Part shown: positions 8,704-17,345 of the stretch, in pieces | How positions within the stretch are numbered: the first letter of the stretch is position 1 | Layout of the letters: every line of letters starts with the position of its first letter | From: CAWCDJ01 sp963836015 | GTDB lineage: Bacteria > Acidobacteriota > Terriglobia > Bryobacterales > Bryobacteraceae | NCBI GenBank assembly: GCA_963836015.1 | Contig: CAWIIF010000015.1 | Location: forward strand, 2,352,779-2,416,778 | Length of the DNA stretch: 64,000 nt | Direction of reading: 5' to 3' | Position numbers and translations under genes: made by a program | The notes under the pieces: generated by a model | What the model was told of the DNA's origin: nothing | What the model saw: the letters and a program-made list of their open reading frames with translations, nothing else | The model's database searches: none

Positions 8704-9204
8704 ATGGTTGCATTCGTTCCGCTTCTGCTTCTGGCCGCGTCGACGAGGGTCGAGCTCGTCGATGACATCTACCACATTCCGCCTCGGGAGTGGCGCTATG
8801 TGGAGCTAGGGCTGAAACAAAATCCTGCGCTGGTGTCGGCGCATTTCGAAGCGATGGGCGGCCCCCACGACGTGCGCCTGGCGCTCATGCGGCGCGACGA
8901 TCTGGAGCACCTTCGGGGCGGCCTGCCGCACGGCGTGATTGCCGAGACCACGCCCGGCCCGAATGGAGATCTGCATTCCTATGTGCCCGCCGCCGGCGAT
9001 TACGTGGTGGTAGTGGACAATCTCTCGGATGCCGCCGCGAAGCTGCACCTGCGGATCTCGCTCGATTTCGCCGCTCCCCGCGGCCCCGAGGCGCGCCTGC
9101 TTTCGCCGCAGCGGCAGTGGACCGTGATCGCCATCAGCTTCGCGGTATTCTTCGGGATCGTGACCTTCTCGGCGCGCCGGCTGCTGCGCTCGATCAGGCG
9201 CTAG
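8704..9204 (+). CDS. Exported membrane-anchored protein of unknown function
   Basis: The ATG at 8704 starts a 166-residue protein with a short signal peptide (MVAFVPLLLLAAS). A beta-rich domain of about 115 residues follows, then a C-terminal helix (VIAISFAVFFGIVTF) and a basic tail RRLLRSIRR. The topology is a periplasmic domain held by a C-terminal anchor. The domain has features of a small beta-sandwich (GPNGDLHSYVPAAGDYVVVVDN), vaguely like GOLD/emp24 or pre-peptidase-type sandwiches, but no family is recognised with confidence. The gene overlaps the convergent hemL end by 11 bases. Confidence 0.6.
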   Translation: MVAFVPLLLLAASTRVELVDDIYHIPPREWRYVELGLKQNPALVSAHFEAMGGPHDVRLALMRRDDLEHLRGGLPHGVIAETTPGPNGDLHSYVPAAGDYVVVVDNLSDAAAKLHLRISLDFAAPRGPEARLLSPQRQWTVIAISFAVFFGIVTFSARRLLRSIRR

Positions 9205-10462
9205 CCGCGAACGCTTCCCGCGAAGCCGCGATGGTGCGCCGGATATCTTCCGTGGTGTGCGCCGCCGAAAGAAACGCCGCTTCGAACTGCGACGGCGCCA
9301 GGTAGACGCCGCGTTCCAGCATGGCGCGGAAGAAACGGCCGAAGCGCGCGGCGTCGCTGCGTTTGGCCGATTCGTAATCCGTGACCGGGCCGCCGGTAAA
9401 GAAGAACGTGAACATGGCGCCCACACGGTTCACCGTGATTCCGGCTGGCGCGGCCGAACACAACTCCGCGCCTATGCGCTCGAGCCGGTCGTAGATCTCG
9501 GGGTGCGCTTTCAGGTGGCGCAGCATGGCCAGCCCCGCCGCAACCGCCAGGGGGTTCCCGGAAAGCGTTCCCGCCTGGTAAATCGGCCCGACCGGCGCCA
9601 CTTTGCTCATGATGTCTTTGCGCCCGCCGTAAGCGCCCACCGGCAGACCCCCGCCGATCACCTTGCCCAGCGTCGTGAGATCCGGCCGGATGCCGAAGCG
9701 CTCCTGCGCGCCGCCAAAGGCCACGCGGAAGCCCGTCATCACTTCGTCGAAGATCAACAACGCGCCGTGCCGGGCAGTAATTTCGCGCATCGCTTCGAGG
9801 TATCCCGCCTGGGGCGGCACGCACCCCATGTTGCCGACTACCGGCTCGACGATCACCGCCGCGATCTGCCCCCCGTGCTCGCGAAACGCCTCCTCGAGAG
9901 CCTCCACCGAGTTGTAAGGCAGGGCGAGAGTTGTGTCGCAGAATGCCTTCGGGACGCCTTGCGTGTCGGCGATGCCGAGGGTGGCCAGGCCCGAGCCGGC
10001 CTTCACCAGCAGGGAATCGACATGCCCGTGATAGCAGCCTTCGAACTTCACTACCAGATCGCGGCCGGTGAATCCGCGCGCCACGCGAATGGCTGACATG
10101 GTGGCCTCGGTCCCCGAGTTGACCAGCCGCACCATCTCGATCGAAGGCACCGCATCGCGGATAGCCTCAGCCAGTTCGACCTCCTGCGGCGTGGGAGCGC
10201 CGAAGCTGGTGCCGGTGGCCAGCGCCTTCTCGATGGCCGCGAGAATCTCCGGATGCCGGTGCCCCAGCAGCAGCGGTCCCCAGGAGCCGACGTAATCGAT
10301 GTACTCGTTGCCGTCGACGTCGAAAAGGTGCGAGCCCTCGCCGCGCGCGATGAAGGGCGGATTCCCGCCGACGCTGCGGAACGCACGCACCGGCGAGTTG
10401 ACACCGCCCGGAATGATCTCCTGCGCTTTCCGAAAGAGCTCTTCCGATTTGGAATGATTCAT
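9194..10462 (-). CDS. hemL: Glutamate-1-semialdehyde 2,1-aminomutase
   Basis: This 422-residue PLP enzyme turns glutamate-1-semialdehyde into 5-aminolevulinate in the C5 route to haem. It has NSPVRAFRSVGG near the N-terminus, NSGTEATMSA at 115-124, a DEVMTGFR segment at 239-246 and the PLP lysine at 267 in TLGKVIGGGLPVGAYGG. The length is the family norm. It follows a geranylgeranyl-reductase-like gene by 12 bases on the same strand, so the two are probably co-transcribed. The substrate arises from glutamyl-tRNA, the product of the gltX gene in this window at 23.2-24.7 kb. Confidence 0.95.
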   Translation of the reverse strand: MNHSKSEELFRKAQEIIPGGVNSPVRAFRSVGGNPPFIARGEGSHLFDVDGNEYIDYVGSWGPLLLGHRHPEILAAIEKALATGTSFGAPTPQEVELAEAIRDAVPSIEMVRLVNSGTEATMSAIRVARGFTGRDLVVKFEGCYHGHVDSLLVKAGSGLATLGIADTQGVPKAFCDTTLALPYNSVEALEEAFREHGGQIAAVIVEPVVGNMGCVPPQAGYLEAMREITARHGALLIFDEVMTGFRVAFGGAQERFGIRPDLTTLGKVIGGGLPVGAYGGRKDIMSKVAPVGPIYQAGTLSGNPLAVAAGLAMLRHLKAHPEIYDRLERIGAELCSAAPAGITVNRVGAMFTFFFTGGPVTDYESAKRSDAARFGRFFRAMLERGVYLAPSQFEAAFLSAAHTTEDIRRTIAASREAFAASA

Positions 10463-10474
10463 GGTTTTTGAGGG

Positions 10475-11668
10475 CTACGGCGCCGGATATCCGCCGGCTT
10501 TGCGCGGCACCAGGCGGCTGAATCCGAAGCTCATCCCGATGTCGTAGAGGCTGCCGTTCAGATTCTGAAGAAGGCGCCGCTTCAGGCCCAGGTAGGGCTG
10601 TTTGCCCGAGAAAAGGTCCTGCATGACCGCCGAGAAGCGCGGGCTCCGCCGCGTGAATTGCACCATCCGCGACGGCACCGAGCCGAACAGGTAGCGTCCC
10701 AGGAAGACGCGCTTGGCGAGGCGCGATCCGAATTCCAGGTCGGCCGTGAAATCGTGCCGCAGCAGCCGCCGGTAGGCCGCCGTGCACTCCGCGGGCTCGG
10801 CGGCATCGGACAGCAGCACCTGCGAGGCGAGATCGGCGGAACGGATGGCGTAGTACAAGCCTTCGCCGGTGATCGGGTCCACCAGCCCGGCCGCATCGCC
10901 CACGGCCATCCAGCCTTCTCCGGCTACCCGGTTGCTCTTCCACGAGGCAGTCTCGAGCGACGGCAGCAGGTGGCTGTAAAACGCGGCGCCTTTCCAGGAG
11001 ATGCCGCGCTCCACCAGGTATTGCTCCAGCCGTTTGCGCAGGGAGCCGGCGGGCTCGCCCTTCCCGCAGATCCCCACGGAAAGGTGCCCGCAGCGCGGGA
11101 AGACCCAGATATAGCCCTCCAGGCGGGGCAGGAACTGAATGTCGATGCGGGTCTGTTCTCCGGGGATGTAGTAACCCAGGGCGGACATCGCATCTTCCGG
11201 CTTGAGCTGGGTGCCCACGTCGCGCAGCGGGTTGCGCGCGCCGGTGGCGACCACGCAGAAATCCGCGCGGGCGGTTCCCGCCTTGGTGTGGAGATTCCAG
11301 CCGGAGCCGGATCGCGACAGCTCCGTAATGCGCGTCTTTTCGATTTGCGCGCCGGCCCGCTCGGCCCGTTCGAGCAGCAGGCGATTGAGGTCGAATCGCG
11401 AATAGATCAGCAGGGGTTCATCGAGTTTGAGGGTGACTTCTCCGGCGCGCGGGGCGGCCAGCACGGTCTCGCTGACGATCCGCTTGGGCACGGAGTTCTC
11501 GAGGAGGAACGGATACTGGCTGTACGCTTTGTAGGTCAGGCCCCCGCCGCACGGCTTCTCCCAGGCGAGCTTTTCGTCGAAAAGCTGGACGCTGAGGCCG
11601 GCGGACGCCAGCTGTTCCGCGGCGAAAGCTCCCGCCGGACCACCACCCAAAATGGCGACGCGCTTCAT
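10475..11668 (-). CDS. Geranylgeranyl reductase family flavoprotein
   Basis: The ATG at 11668 overlaps the stop of the upstream lipoprotein gene in an ATGA junction and starts MKRVAILGGGPAGAFAAEQL, a dinucleotide-binding FAD motif. The middle has FCVVATGARNPLRD, and GWMAVGDAAGLVDPITGEGLYYA is the second flavin motif of the geranylgeranyl reductase/digeranylgeranylglycerophospholipid reductase family. Members reduce double bonds in isoprenoid chains of quinones, chlorophyll or lipids. At 397 residues it has family length. Here the substrate may be a respiratory quinone side chain or a polyprenyl carrier; that is inference. It lies directly before hemL. Confidence 0.85.
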   Translation of the reverse strand: MKRVAILGGGPAGAFAAEQLASAGLSVQLFDEKLAWEKPCGGGLTYKAYSQYPFLLENSVPKRIVSETVLAAPRAGEVTLKLDEPLLIYSRFDLNRLLLERAERAGAQIEKTRITELSRSGSGWNLHTKAGTARADFCVVATGARNPLRDVGTQLKPEDAMSALGYYIPGEQTRIDIQFLPRLEGYIWVFPRCGHLSVGICGKGEPAGSLRKRLEQYLVERGISWKGAAFYSHLLPSLETASWKSNRVAGEGWMAVGDAAGLVDPITGEGLYYAIRSADLASQVLLSDAAEPAECTAAYRRLLRHDFTADLEFGSRLAKRVFLGRYLFGSVPSRMVQFTRRSPRFSAVMQDLFSGKQPYLGLKRRLLQNLNGSLYDIGMSFGFSRLVPRKAGGYPAP

Positions 11669-12105
11669 TCCTTCTTCTTGCCGGCCGGCGGCAGATCCTC
11701 CGGAGAGGGCATTGGCGCGGCTCCTCCGGAAGGCGCCGCGGCGCCGCCGGCATGGGGATTCGCTCCGGGGGGCATGGCCCCCGGCATCGCGCCGCCGCCG
11801 TGGGGAGAGCCGCCCGCATCCTTGCGGCCGGTAACTACCCACAGGCTGCCCTGCTGCTCCAGGTGATAGTTCATCGACATCCCCTGCGCGGGGCTGCCGC
11901 CTTTGGGCGTGATGGAAACGGTGGCGTCGGCCTGGTTGCCGTTGAACTGAACGGAAGACAATGTGATGTCCATGCCTTTCACGTTGAGTCCGGCCTTGGA
12001 CAAGTGATCGATCACACCCTGACGCACCGCGTCATTGTTATGTAAGCCGCGATTGCAGGCGGCGAGAGAAAACAGCAAAAGCACAGCGGCGCAAATTCGC
12101 ACCAC
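11665..12105 (-). CDS. Predicted lipoprotein with glycine/proline-rich tail
   Basis: This 146-residue protein starts with GTG and has a short signal ending in a lipobox (SLAAC, Cys17), so it should be lipidated and exported. Residues 25-95 form a small alpha/beta domain (ITLSSVQFNGNQADATVSIT), reminiscent of DUF4878-like lipoproteins. The last 50 residues are low-complexity Gly/Pro/Ala/His with a final GKKKE. Its stop overlaps the start of the flavoprotein gene by four bases, so the order lipoprotein, flavoprotein, hemL looks like one operon. The function is unknown. Confidence 0.7.
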   Translation of the reverse strand: MVRICAAVLLLFSLAACNRGLHNNDAVRQGVIDHLSKAGLNVKGMDITLSSVQFNGNQADATVSITPKGGSPAQGMSMNYHLEQQGSLWVVTGRKDAGGSPHGGGAMPGAMPPGANPHAGGAAAPSGGAAPMPSPEDLPPAGKKKE

Positions 12106-12163
12106 TTAATTATACCTGCCTATCCGGCGGCATCCGTCCCCGGAATACGCCGGCTCTGCTATT

Positions 12164-13495
12164 TTGAAGGACGTGATCCTTCGGTTTGCAAGACTCCTCC
12201 TTTCTTCTGTTTGTCTCGCCGGCATGGTGCTGGCCCAGGCTCCCGCCGGCAAGCACCACGTTGTGGTGATCAGCCTCGACGGCTTTCCTGCCTACATGCT
12301 GCACGATCCCACGCTTCCCCTGCCGGTTCTTCGAAAACTGATCCGGGAAGGGACGGCAGCCGAGGCGATGGAGCCGGTCAATCCGACCGTGACCTGGCCC
12401 AACCACACCACCATGGTGACCGGCGTGACCCCCGCGGAACACGGCGTGATTTACAACGGCCTCCCGGTGCGGGGCGGGGAAGGCCGGCCGCTGAAGGTCG
12501 ATCCGTATGCGCCCAAGACCGAACTGGTCAAAGTGCAGACGGTGTACGATGCGGCCCACGAAGCCGGGCTGACCACCGCCGAAATCGATTGGGTGGCGGT
12601 CAAGGACGCTCCCACCATCGATTGGTCGTTCCCCGAGCAGGCCACGCCCGACGGCAAGCTGGAGCGCGAAATGGTCAAGGCCGGAGCGATCACCGAAGAG
12701 GAGATCCGCGCCTTTGCCAAAGCGCCCATCACCTTCCGGGACGAGCTATGGATGCGCGCGGCGGCCTACCTCATCGAGCAGCACAAGCCCAACCTGCTGC
12801 TGCTGCACCTGTTGACGACGGACTCCGTGCAGCACCAGTATGGGGCGCGGACGCTGGCCGCGCAAACGGCGCTGATCCTGGCCGATCGCCAGGTCCAGAG
12901 AGTTCTGGACGCTATCGACCGGGCCGGCATTCGCGACAGCACCACGGTCTTCGTGGTCTCCGATCACGGCTTCGAATCGTACGAGCACCGGATCAGGCCC
13001 AATGCCCTGCTGCGGCAGAAGGGCCTGCTGCGCGACGGCGATTGCGATGCCTGGGTGATTACGGAAGGCGGGACCGCCATGGTGTACTTCACCAAGGGGA
13101 CGGTCCCCGGCCTGAGGGAGGAGTTCGCCAAACTGCCCGGCGTGGCTAAGGTGATTCTGCCGGAAGAGTATGCGCGCTACGGATATCCGAAAGTGGAACC
13201 ACAGGGTCGCATGGCGGATATGGTGCTGGCCGCCGCGCCGGGATACGGGTTCGAGGCCGCCACCACCGGAGAACCCGAAGCGGACGTCCCCGCCGGCGTG
13301 CACGTAGGGACTCACGGCTACCTCTCGGACGATCCCGACATGAAAGCGATCTTCGTGGCGTGGGGCGCCGGCATCAGGCCGGGCGCGAAGCTGGGCACGT
13401 TTCCCAATCTGGACGTGGCGCCGACGATCGCTTGGCTTCTCGGAGTGAAACTACCGGGCGCAAAGGGCGAGGCACTGAACGGGATTTTGCGGTAG
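12164..13495 (+). CDS. Exported type I phosphodiesterase/nucleotide pyrophosphatase family protein
   Basis: This 443-residue member of the alkaline phosphatase superfamily has a signal peptide (LLLSSVCLAGMVLAQA) and the NPP metal-binding set: VVISLDGFPAYML, the nucleophile loop PTVTWPNHTTMVTG, and VVSDHGFESYEHR, with a last His in VGTHGYLSDD. Such enzymes hydrolyse phosphodiesters or pyrophosphates of nucleotides or lipids outside the cytoplasm. The start is uncertain: TTG at 12164 gives the longest frame and GTG at 12173 is possible. It stands alone and converges on the fucosidase gene. Confidence 0.88.
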   Translation: MKDVILRFARLLLSSVCLAGMVLAQAPAGKHHVVVISLDGFPAYMLHDPTLPLPVLRKLIREGTAAEAMEPVNPTVTWPNHTTMVTGVTPAEHGVIYNGLPVRGGEGRPLKVDPYAPKTELVKVQTVYDAAHEAGLTTAEIDWVAVKDAPTIDWSFPEQATPDGKLEREMVKAGAITEEEIRAFAKAPITFRDELWMRAAAYLIEQHKPNLLLLHLLTTDSVQHQYGARTLAAQTALILADRQVQRVLDAIDRAGIRDSTTVFVVSDHGFESYEHRIRPNALLRQKGLLRDGDCDAWVITEGGTAMVYFTKGTVPGLREEFAKLPGVAKVILPEEYARYGYPKVEPQGRMADMVLAAAPGYGFEAATTGEPEADVPAGVHVGTHGYLSDDPDMKAIFVAWGAGIRPGAKLGTFPNLDVAPTIAWLLGVKLPGAKGEALNGILR

Positions 13496-13498
13496 TCT

Positions 13499-13566
13499 CG
13501 CCAATGATTGGCGGAGCCTGTTTAGATTCCAAAGAACTTAAGCTCCCGCGCCGCCAATCGTTGGCC
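13499..13566. repeat. Inverted repeat between convergent genes
   Basis: CGCCAATGATTGGCGG (13499-13514) and CCGCCAATCGTTGGCC (13551-13566) are each nearly palindromic and pair with each other at 14 of 16 positions across a 36-base loop. They lie between the phosphodiesterase stop and the fucosidase stop. A role as bidirectional terminator or mRNA stabiliser is plausible, although no T-run follows either arm. Confidence 0.5.
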
Positions 13567-13579
13567 GGCGCGAGCGACG

Positions 13580-14932
13580 CTACCCGATCAAATCGAACTC
13601 GAGCTTGACGACCGGAACGGAATTCGCCAGTTCGTTCACGGGCAGGTTGTGGAGGCGCAGGTACGCCTTGTGCTCCAGGTGGTCGCTCGGCGCCATATCT
13701 ACGACGAACTCCACCGGACGGCCCGTGTTCAGCAGCGTGGCGCGCCGCGGCGCCACCGTTAGCGGGTTGAGCTTCACCGCCGAGGTCAGCGGATCGCGGT
13801 GGAGGTGGACGTACACCGTGTTGCCGCGCCGGGTCAGCAGGACGTTGCGGTTCGCGGTGAGGTACGAGGCGGGCGTCGCGCCGTCGAGCGATTCCTTCAC
13901 CGCCCGGTGCCACTGGCCGATGCGCCGCAGGATGGCCGCGGGTTGCTCGGGAATCGTGCCATCCGCCATGGGCCCCACGTTCAGCAGATAGTTCGCGTCG
14001 CGCGCCAGGTATTTATCGATGCTGCGCAATAGGTGGCGGTCGGTGTAGTAGTCTTCTTCCTTGCGATAGCCCCAGCTCTCCGACCCGACCGACTGGCAGG
14101 CCTCGGTGCGGTGCTCGAAGCTCGGCTTCTCCTCGCCGCCCGGGTCATAATCGCGCTCCGGCGTGCCGAAATCGCCATCGTCGAAGCCCCGGTTGTTGAT
14201 CACGGCGTTGGGCTGCAGTTGGCGGATCATCTGGTTGATCGACGGGTCTACGTACTTGGGGACATTCATATCCCACCAGAACTCGTGAATCGCGCCGTAG
14301 TTGGTGCAGAGTTCGCGGACCTGCGCCTTGACGAATTCTACATAGCGCATCAGGTCCGGCTGGTCGCCCGGTTGGGGCGGCAGTTCGTGGGTGCGGCCCT
14401 GGTTCGGGTAGTTGGGCTGGTGCCAGTCGGCGACCGAGTAGTAAAGGCCCAGCGGGACGCCGCGCCGATGGCAGGCATTGGCGAGGAGGCGAAGAACGTC
14501 CTTGCCATACGGCGTGTTCATGGTGTTGTAGCTGGTCTGTTTGGTATCCCACAGGCAGAAGCCGTCGTGATGTTTGGTGGTGAGGCAGACGTATTGCATG
14601 CCCGCCGCGGCGGCCAGGTCGAGCCACGCGTCCGGATCGAACTTCACCGGGTTCCACTGGCTCGTCAGCTTCACGTACTCGGAGCGGGGCACGCGAAAGC
14701 GCCACTGCTCCTGCTCGTGGATACCGTGGATGGCGTAAAGCCCCCAGTGCACGAACATGCCGAAGCGCTTCTGGAACCACCAGTCGCGCCCATCGCCGAA
14801 GCGCGGCGCGAGCGGCGCCGCCGCCGGCTGGGCGCTGGAAATCTGCGGCAGGAAACAGGCGGACGCGGCTGCTCCGGCGGTCTGTAGAAATCCGCGGCGG
14901 CCGAGCGGCGGACGGTGGTCGAATTCGGGCAT
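13580..14932 (-). CDS. Alpha-L-fucosidase, GH29, Tat-exported
   Basis: This 450-residue protein has a twin-arginine-type leader (GRRGFLQTAGAAASACFLPQ) followed by a GH29 TIM barrel. Recognisable parts are WWFQKRFGMFVHWGLYA, the CLTTKHHDGFCLWDT segment, and HEFWWDMN, where Asp221 stands in the place of the GH29 nucleophile. A small C-terminal beta domain follows. It would release fucose from plant or microbial glycans in the periplasm. It stands alone on the minus strand. No fucose permease or catabolic genes are in the window. Confidence 0.9.
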   Translation of the reverse strand: MPEFDHRPPLGRRGFLQTAGAAASACFLPQISSAQPAAAPLAPRFGDGRDWWFQKRFGMFVHWGLYAIHGIHEQEQWRFRVPRSEYVKLTSQWNPVKFDPDAWLDLAAAAGMQYVCLTTKHHDGFCLWDTKQTSYNTMNTPYGKDVLRLLANACHRRGVPLGLYYSVADWHQPNYPNQGRTHELPPQPGDQPDLMRYVEFVKAQVRELCTNYGAIHEFWWDMNVPKYVDPSINQMIRQLQPNAVINNRGFDDGDFGTPERDYDPGGEEKPSFEHRTEACQSVGSESWGYRKEEDYYTDRHLLRSIDKYLARDANYLLNVGPMADGTIPEQPAAILRRIGQWHRAVKESLDGATPASYLTANRNVLLTRRGNTVYVHLHRDPLTSAVKLNPLTVAPRRATLLNTGRPVEFVVDMAPSDHLEHKAYLRLHNLPVNELANSVPVVKLEFDLIG

Positions 14933-14992
14933 GCTTACGATATTAGCGATTTATCAGGTTCGGAGCGATGGGGCCGATGCTATCCTCGAAGA

Positions 14993-15202
14993 GTGAGTCC
15001 GCGAATCACAATCGAGCCCGGCAAGCGCTCAGGACAGCCGTGTATCCGCGGGTTACGCATCACCGTCTGGGATGTGTTGAGTTGGCTCGCTGCGGGTATG
15101 ACCGAGCAGCAAATCCTCGATGACTACCCGGAACTGGAAGCCGACGATTTCCGCGCCGTTTACGAGTTTGCCGCTCGGATGGGCAAGCGTGTGGCTCTGT
15201 GA
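14993..15202 (+). CDS. DUF433 domain protein, likely antitoxin of a DUF433/DUF5615 pair
   Basis: The GTG at 14993 starts a 69-residue protein (VSPRITIEPGKRSGQPCIRGLRI) with the DUF433 helix-turn-helix-like fold. Upstream in-frame residues fall inside the divergent fucosidase gene and look non-coding. DUF433 proteins are commonly paired with PIN-like DUF5615 proteins and are thought to be antitoxins that also bind the promoter. The stop overlaps the start of the next gene in a GTGA junction, the usual layout for a coupled pair. Confidence 0.82.
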   Translation: MSPRITIEPGKRSGQPCIRGLRITVWDVLSWLAAGMTEQQILDDYPELEADDFRAVYEFAARMGKRVAL

Positions 15203-15537
15203 AGCTGCTGCTTGACGAGAATCTCTCGCGTAAACTCGTTATGCGGCTCTTTGAGCTATACCCGGGGTCCGTTCATGTAGCGGAGGTCGGATTGCTCGCA
15301 AGTCCGGATTGCGAGATCTGGGACTTTGCCAAGGCACGAGACTTTGTCATTGTGAGCACAGACTCGGATTTCTACGATCTCGCCGCGACCCTGGGGCCGC
15401 CTCCCAAAGTTGTGTGGCTCCGGCGGTGGACACATCCCACGAAGGATGCCGAGCATGTGCTTCGGCGCGAGGCGATTCGCATCACGGAGTTCGCCGCCGA
15501 TCCTGACCTTGGGATCCTGGTCCTGGACCGCGACTGA
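15199..15537 (+). CDS. DUF5615 PIN-like protein, likely toxin
   Basis: This 112-residue protein starts MKLLLDENLSRKLV, and VSTDSDFYDL supplies the second acidic cluster. These match the Mut7-C-like/DUF5615 branch of PIN-domain nucleases, where the conserved aspartates bind the metal. It starts with GTG inside the stop codon of the DUF433 gene, so translation is probably coupled. A VapC-like RNase toxin role is inferred from fold and context. The pair is inserted between two exported-enzyme genes. Confidence 0.82.
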   Translation: MKLLLDENLSRKLVMRLFELYPGSVHVAEVGLLASPDCEIWDFAKARDFVIVSTDSDFYDLAATLGPPPKVVWLRRWTHPTKDAEHVLRREAIRITEFAADPDLGILVLDRD

Positions 15538-15554
15538 CGCTCGACTAACCTGGC

Positions 15555-17255
15555 CTACCGCGCCCACTTCTGCTTCCACTCGGGGTACTCCGTGTTGAGT
15601 AACCGTGCGGGGCGGTCCACGTACCAGCGGTAGCCGTTGCGCCGTTCGTATTCGATTTCGGCCAGCGTCTGCTTCACGATTCCGTCGCGGCCGCAGAAGA
15701 TCGGACGGTTGGTCGAGATGTCGTAGAAGCGCGCCCAGAGCGGAGGCGCCGATGGATCGGAGACCACCGTCATGTCGGTGCCTTTGGGCGACCCAGGAGC
15801 GGGCTTCGGGATAACCCGGATGCCTTCGATCTTCGACCGGCGGAACCACTCGACGGCGGCCTCCACGCTGCGCACGATTTCCGGCGGCGGGTTGTCGATC
15901 CCCATCAGAAACTCCTCGATTCCCACGCTCTCGCTGCCGCTCAGGCTGGGGAGTTCGTAGGAGCGCGCCTTGGCCGGCGCCAGGGTGACTTCGTCGTGCT
16001 GCGCGCACCATACCGTGAGCTTCCCGTTCACCGTGATCTGTGTCTCGAGGATGCACTCGATGCCCTTCGCGACGGCGGCCTGGGCGCGCTCCCGCTCGGC
16101 AGGCGTAACGAAGGCGTAAGGCGGGTCGGCTTTGCCGACGGCGCGCAGCAGTTCCATCACACCGATCATGGCGTCGTCGTTGTAGGTGATGTGGTCCCAG
16201 TAGCCGTGGCGGAGCGGGTAGAATTGCGGCCATCCTCCGTTGGGGTATTGCGCCGCGAACAGGTAACTGAGCCCGTGGTGGAAGGCTGAGCTATACCGGT
16301 CGTCCTTAGTGGCGGCGTAGACCTTCGCGAGATACTCCATCTGGGTGTAAGTCGCGCTGTTGTCGATCGTGGAGAGGCCTTCGTGTTTCTGCCGGCGGAC
16401 TTCTTCGAGGTGCTTGCCGCCCAGCGGCAGGGCCATGTCGATGTTCTTGTCCCAGCCGCCGTTGTCGTGCTGATAGAACAGAAGGTTGGCGGCGATGCGG
16501 ATGGCTTCGGCACTGCCGTACCACTCCGCGGGCTGCTTCCGGGCGCTCCGCCAGGTCTCGAGTTCATGGAGATAAGGCTTCAGGGCGGGGAATAGGGCGG
16601 CGAACTCGCGCGCTGCCATGGCGCCGATCACCGCCTGGCCGCGCGGAGCCAGATGGGTGTGGTCGGGCTTGCCCTGGTCGTCCAACGCGCCGATACCGGC
16701 CTCGCATCCGTGATCGCCCAGCTTTTCGGCCTGCTCGAAGGTGAGTTGGTACAGGTCGATCAGCGGTATGCGGCGCTCGGCTGCCAGGGCGCGGACCGCA
16801 TTCACATACGGCGCCAGAGAATCGATCTTGAGCTTCCCGCCGCTGTCGAAATTCCGCCGCACGATGGAGGTCACCAGGACCGGCGTGGCGCCGGCGGCGC
16901 GCGCTTCGTCCACATAGCGGGCCATGTTCTCGCGAAACGTGGTGGCGGCGTCGGTCTCGCGGTCGGGGCCTTTGCCCGGAACGTCGTTGTGGCCGAACTG
17001 AATCAGAACATAGTCCGGCTTGCCGGCGATCACGGCGTCCCAGCGTTTCTCCGCGCGGAAGCTTTTGGAACTCCGGCCGTTGGCCGCCAGGTTCGTGCTT
17101 TCGACGGGCGGGCCGAACGATGCGCGGAACCCGGGACCCCAGCCGCCGTCCTCCGCCACGGTGGAATCGCCCACCAGGGTCACGCGGACCGGGGCGGCCA
17201 TGGCGCACACTCCCACGAGGGCGAGAACGGCGCATCGAATATAGGATTTCGGCAT
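15555..17255 (-). CDS. Fusion of rhamnogalacturonan acetylesterase-like (CE12) and PL10-like pectate lyase
   Basis: This 566-residue exported protein joins two pectin-active domains. After a signal peptide of about 20 residues, positions 22-225 form an SGNH hydrolase of the rhamnogalacturonan-acetylesterase type: GDST with Ser31, Gly60, FGHND with Asn90, and DHTHL with Asp198 and His201. Positions about 243-560 resemble PL10 pectate lyase: GGWDKNIDMA, GWPQFYPLRHGYWDHITYNDDAM, and ARSYELPSLSGSES, where Arg431 sits in the conserved catalytic segment. The arrangement would deacetylate and cleave homogalacturonan in one polypeptide. It lies alone on the minus strand, divergent from the metalloprotease. 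The lyase end ends normally, so the fusion is not a truncation artefact. Confidence 0.85.
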   Translation of the reverse strand: MPKSYIRCAVLALVGVCAMAAPVRVTLVGDSTVAEDGGWGPGFRASFGPPVESTNLAANGRSSKSFRAEKRWDAVIAGKPDYVLIQFGHNDVPGKGPDRETDAATTFRENMARYVDEARAAGATPVLVTSIVRRNFDSGGKLKIDSLAPYVNAVRALAAERRIPLIDLYQLTFEQAEKLGDHGCEAGIGALDDQGKPDHTHLAPRGQAVIGAMAAREFAALFPALKPYLHELETWRSARKQPAEWYGSAEAIRIAANLLFYQHDNGGWDKNIDMALPLGGKHLEEVRRQKHEGLSTIDNSATYTQMEYLAKVYAATKDDRYSSAFHHGLSYLFAAQYPNGGWPQFYPLRHGYWDHITYNDDAMIGVMELLRAVGKADPPYAFVTPAERERAQAAVAKGIECILETQITVNGKLTVWCAQHDEVTLAPAKARSYELPSLSGSESVGIEEFLMGIDNPPPEIVRSVEAAVEWFRRSKIEGIRVIPKPAPGSPKGTDMTVVSDPSAPPLWARFYDISTNRPIFCGRDGIVKQTLAEIEYERRNGYRWYVDRPARLLNTEYPEWKQKWAR

Positions 17256-17345
17256 GGCTCTCCACAGTAAATCACAAACGCGGCGGAGCGGCGCTGCCGT
17301 TCCAAAGCTTGCTAAGATATCTCCACCGCTTGGTAAGGAGAGAAG

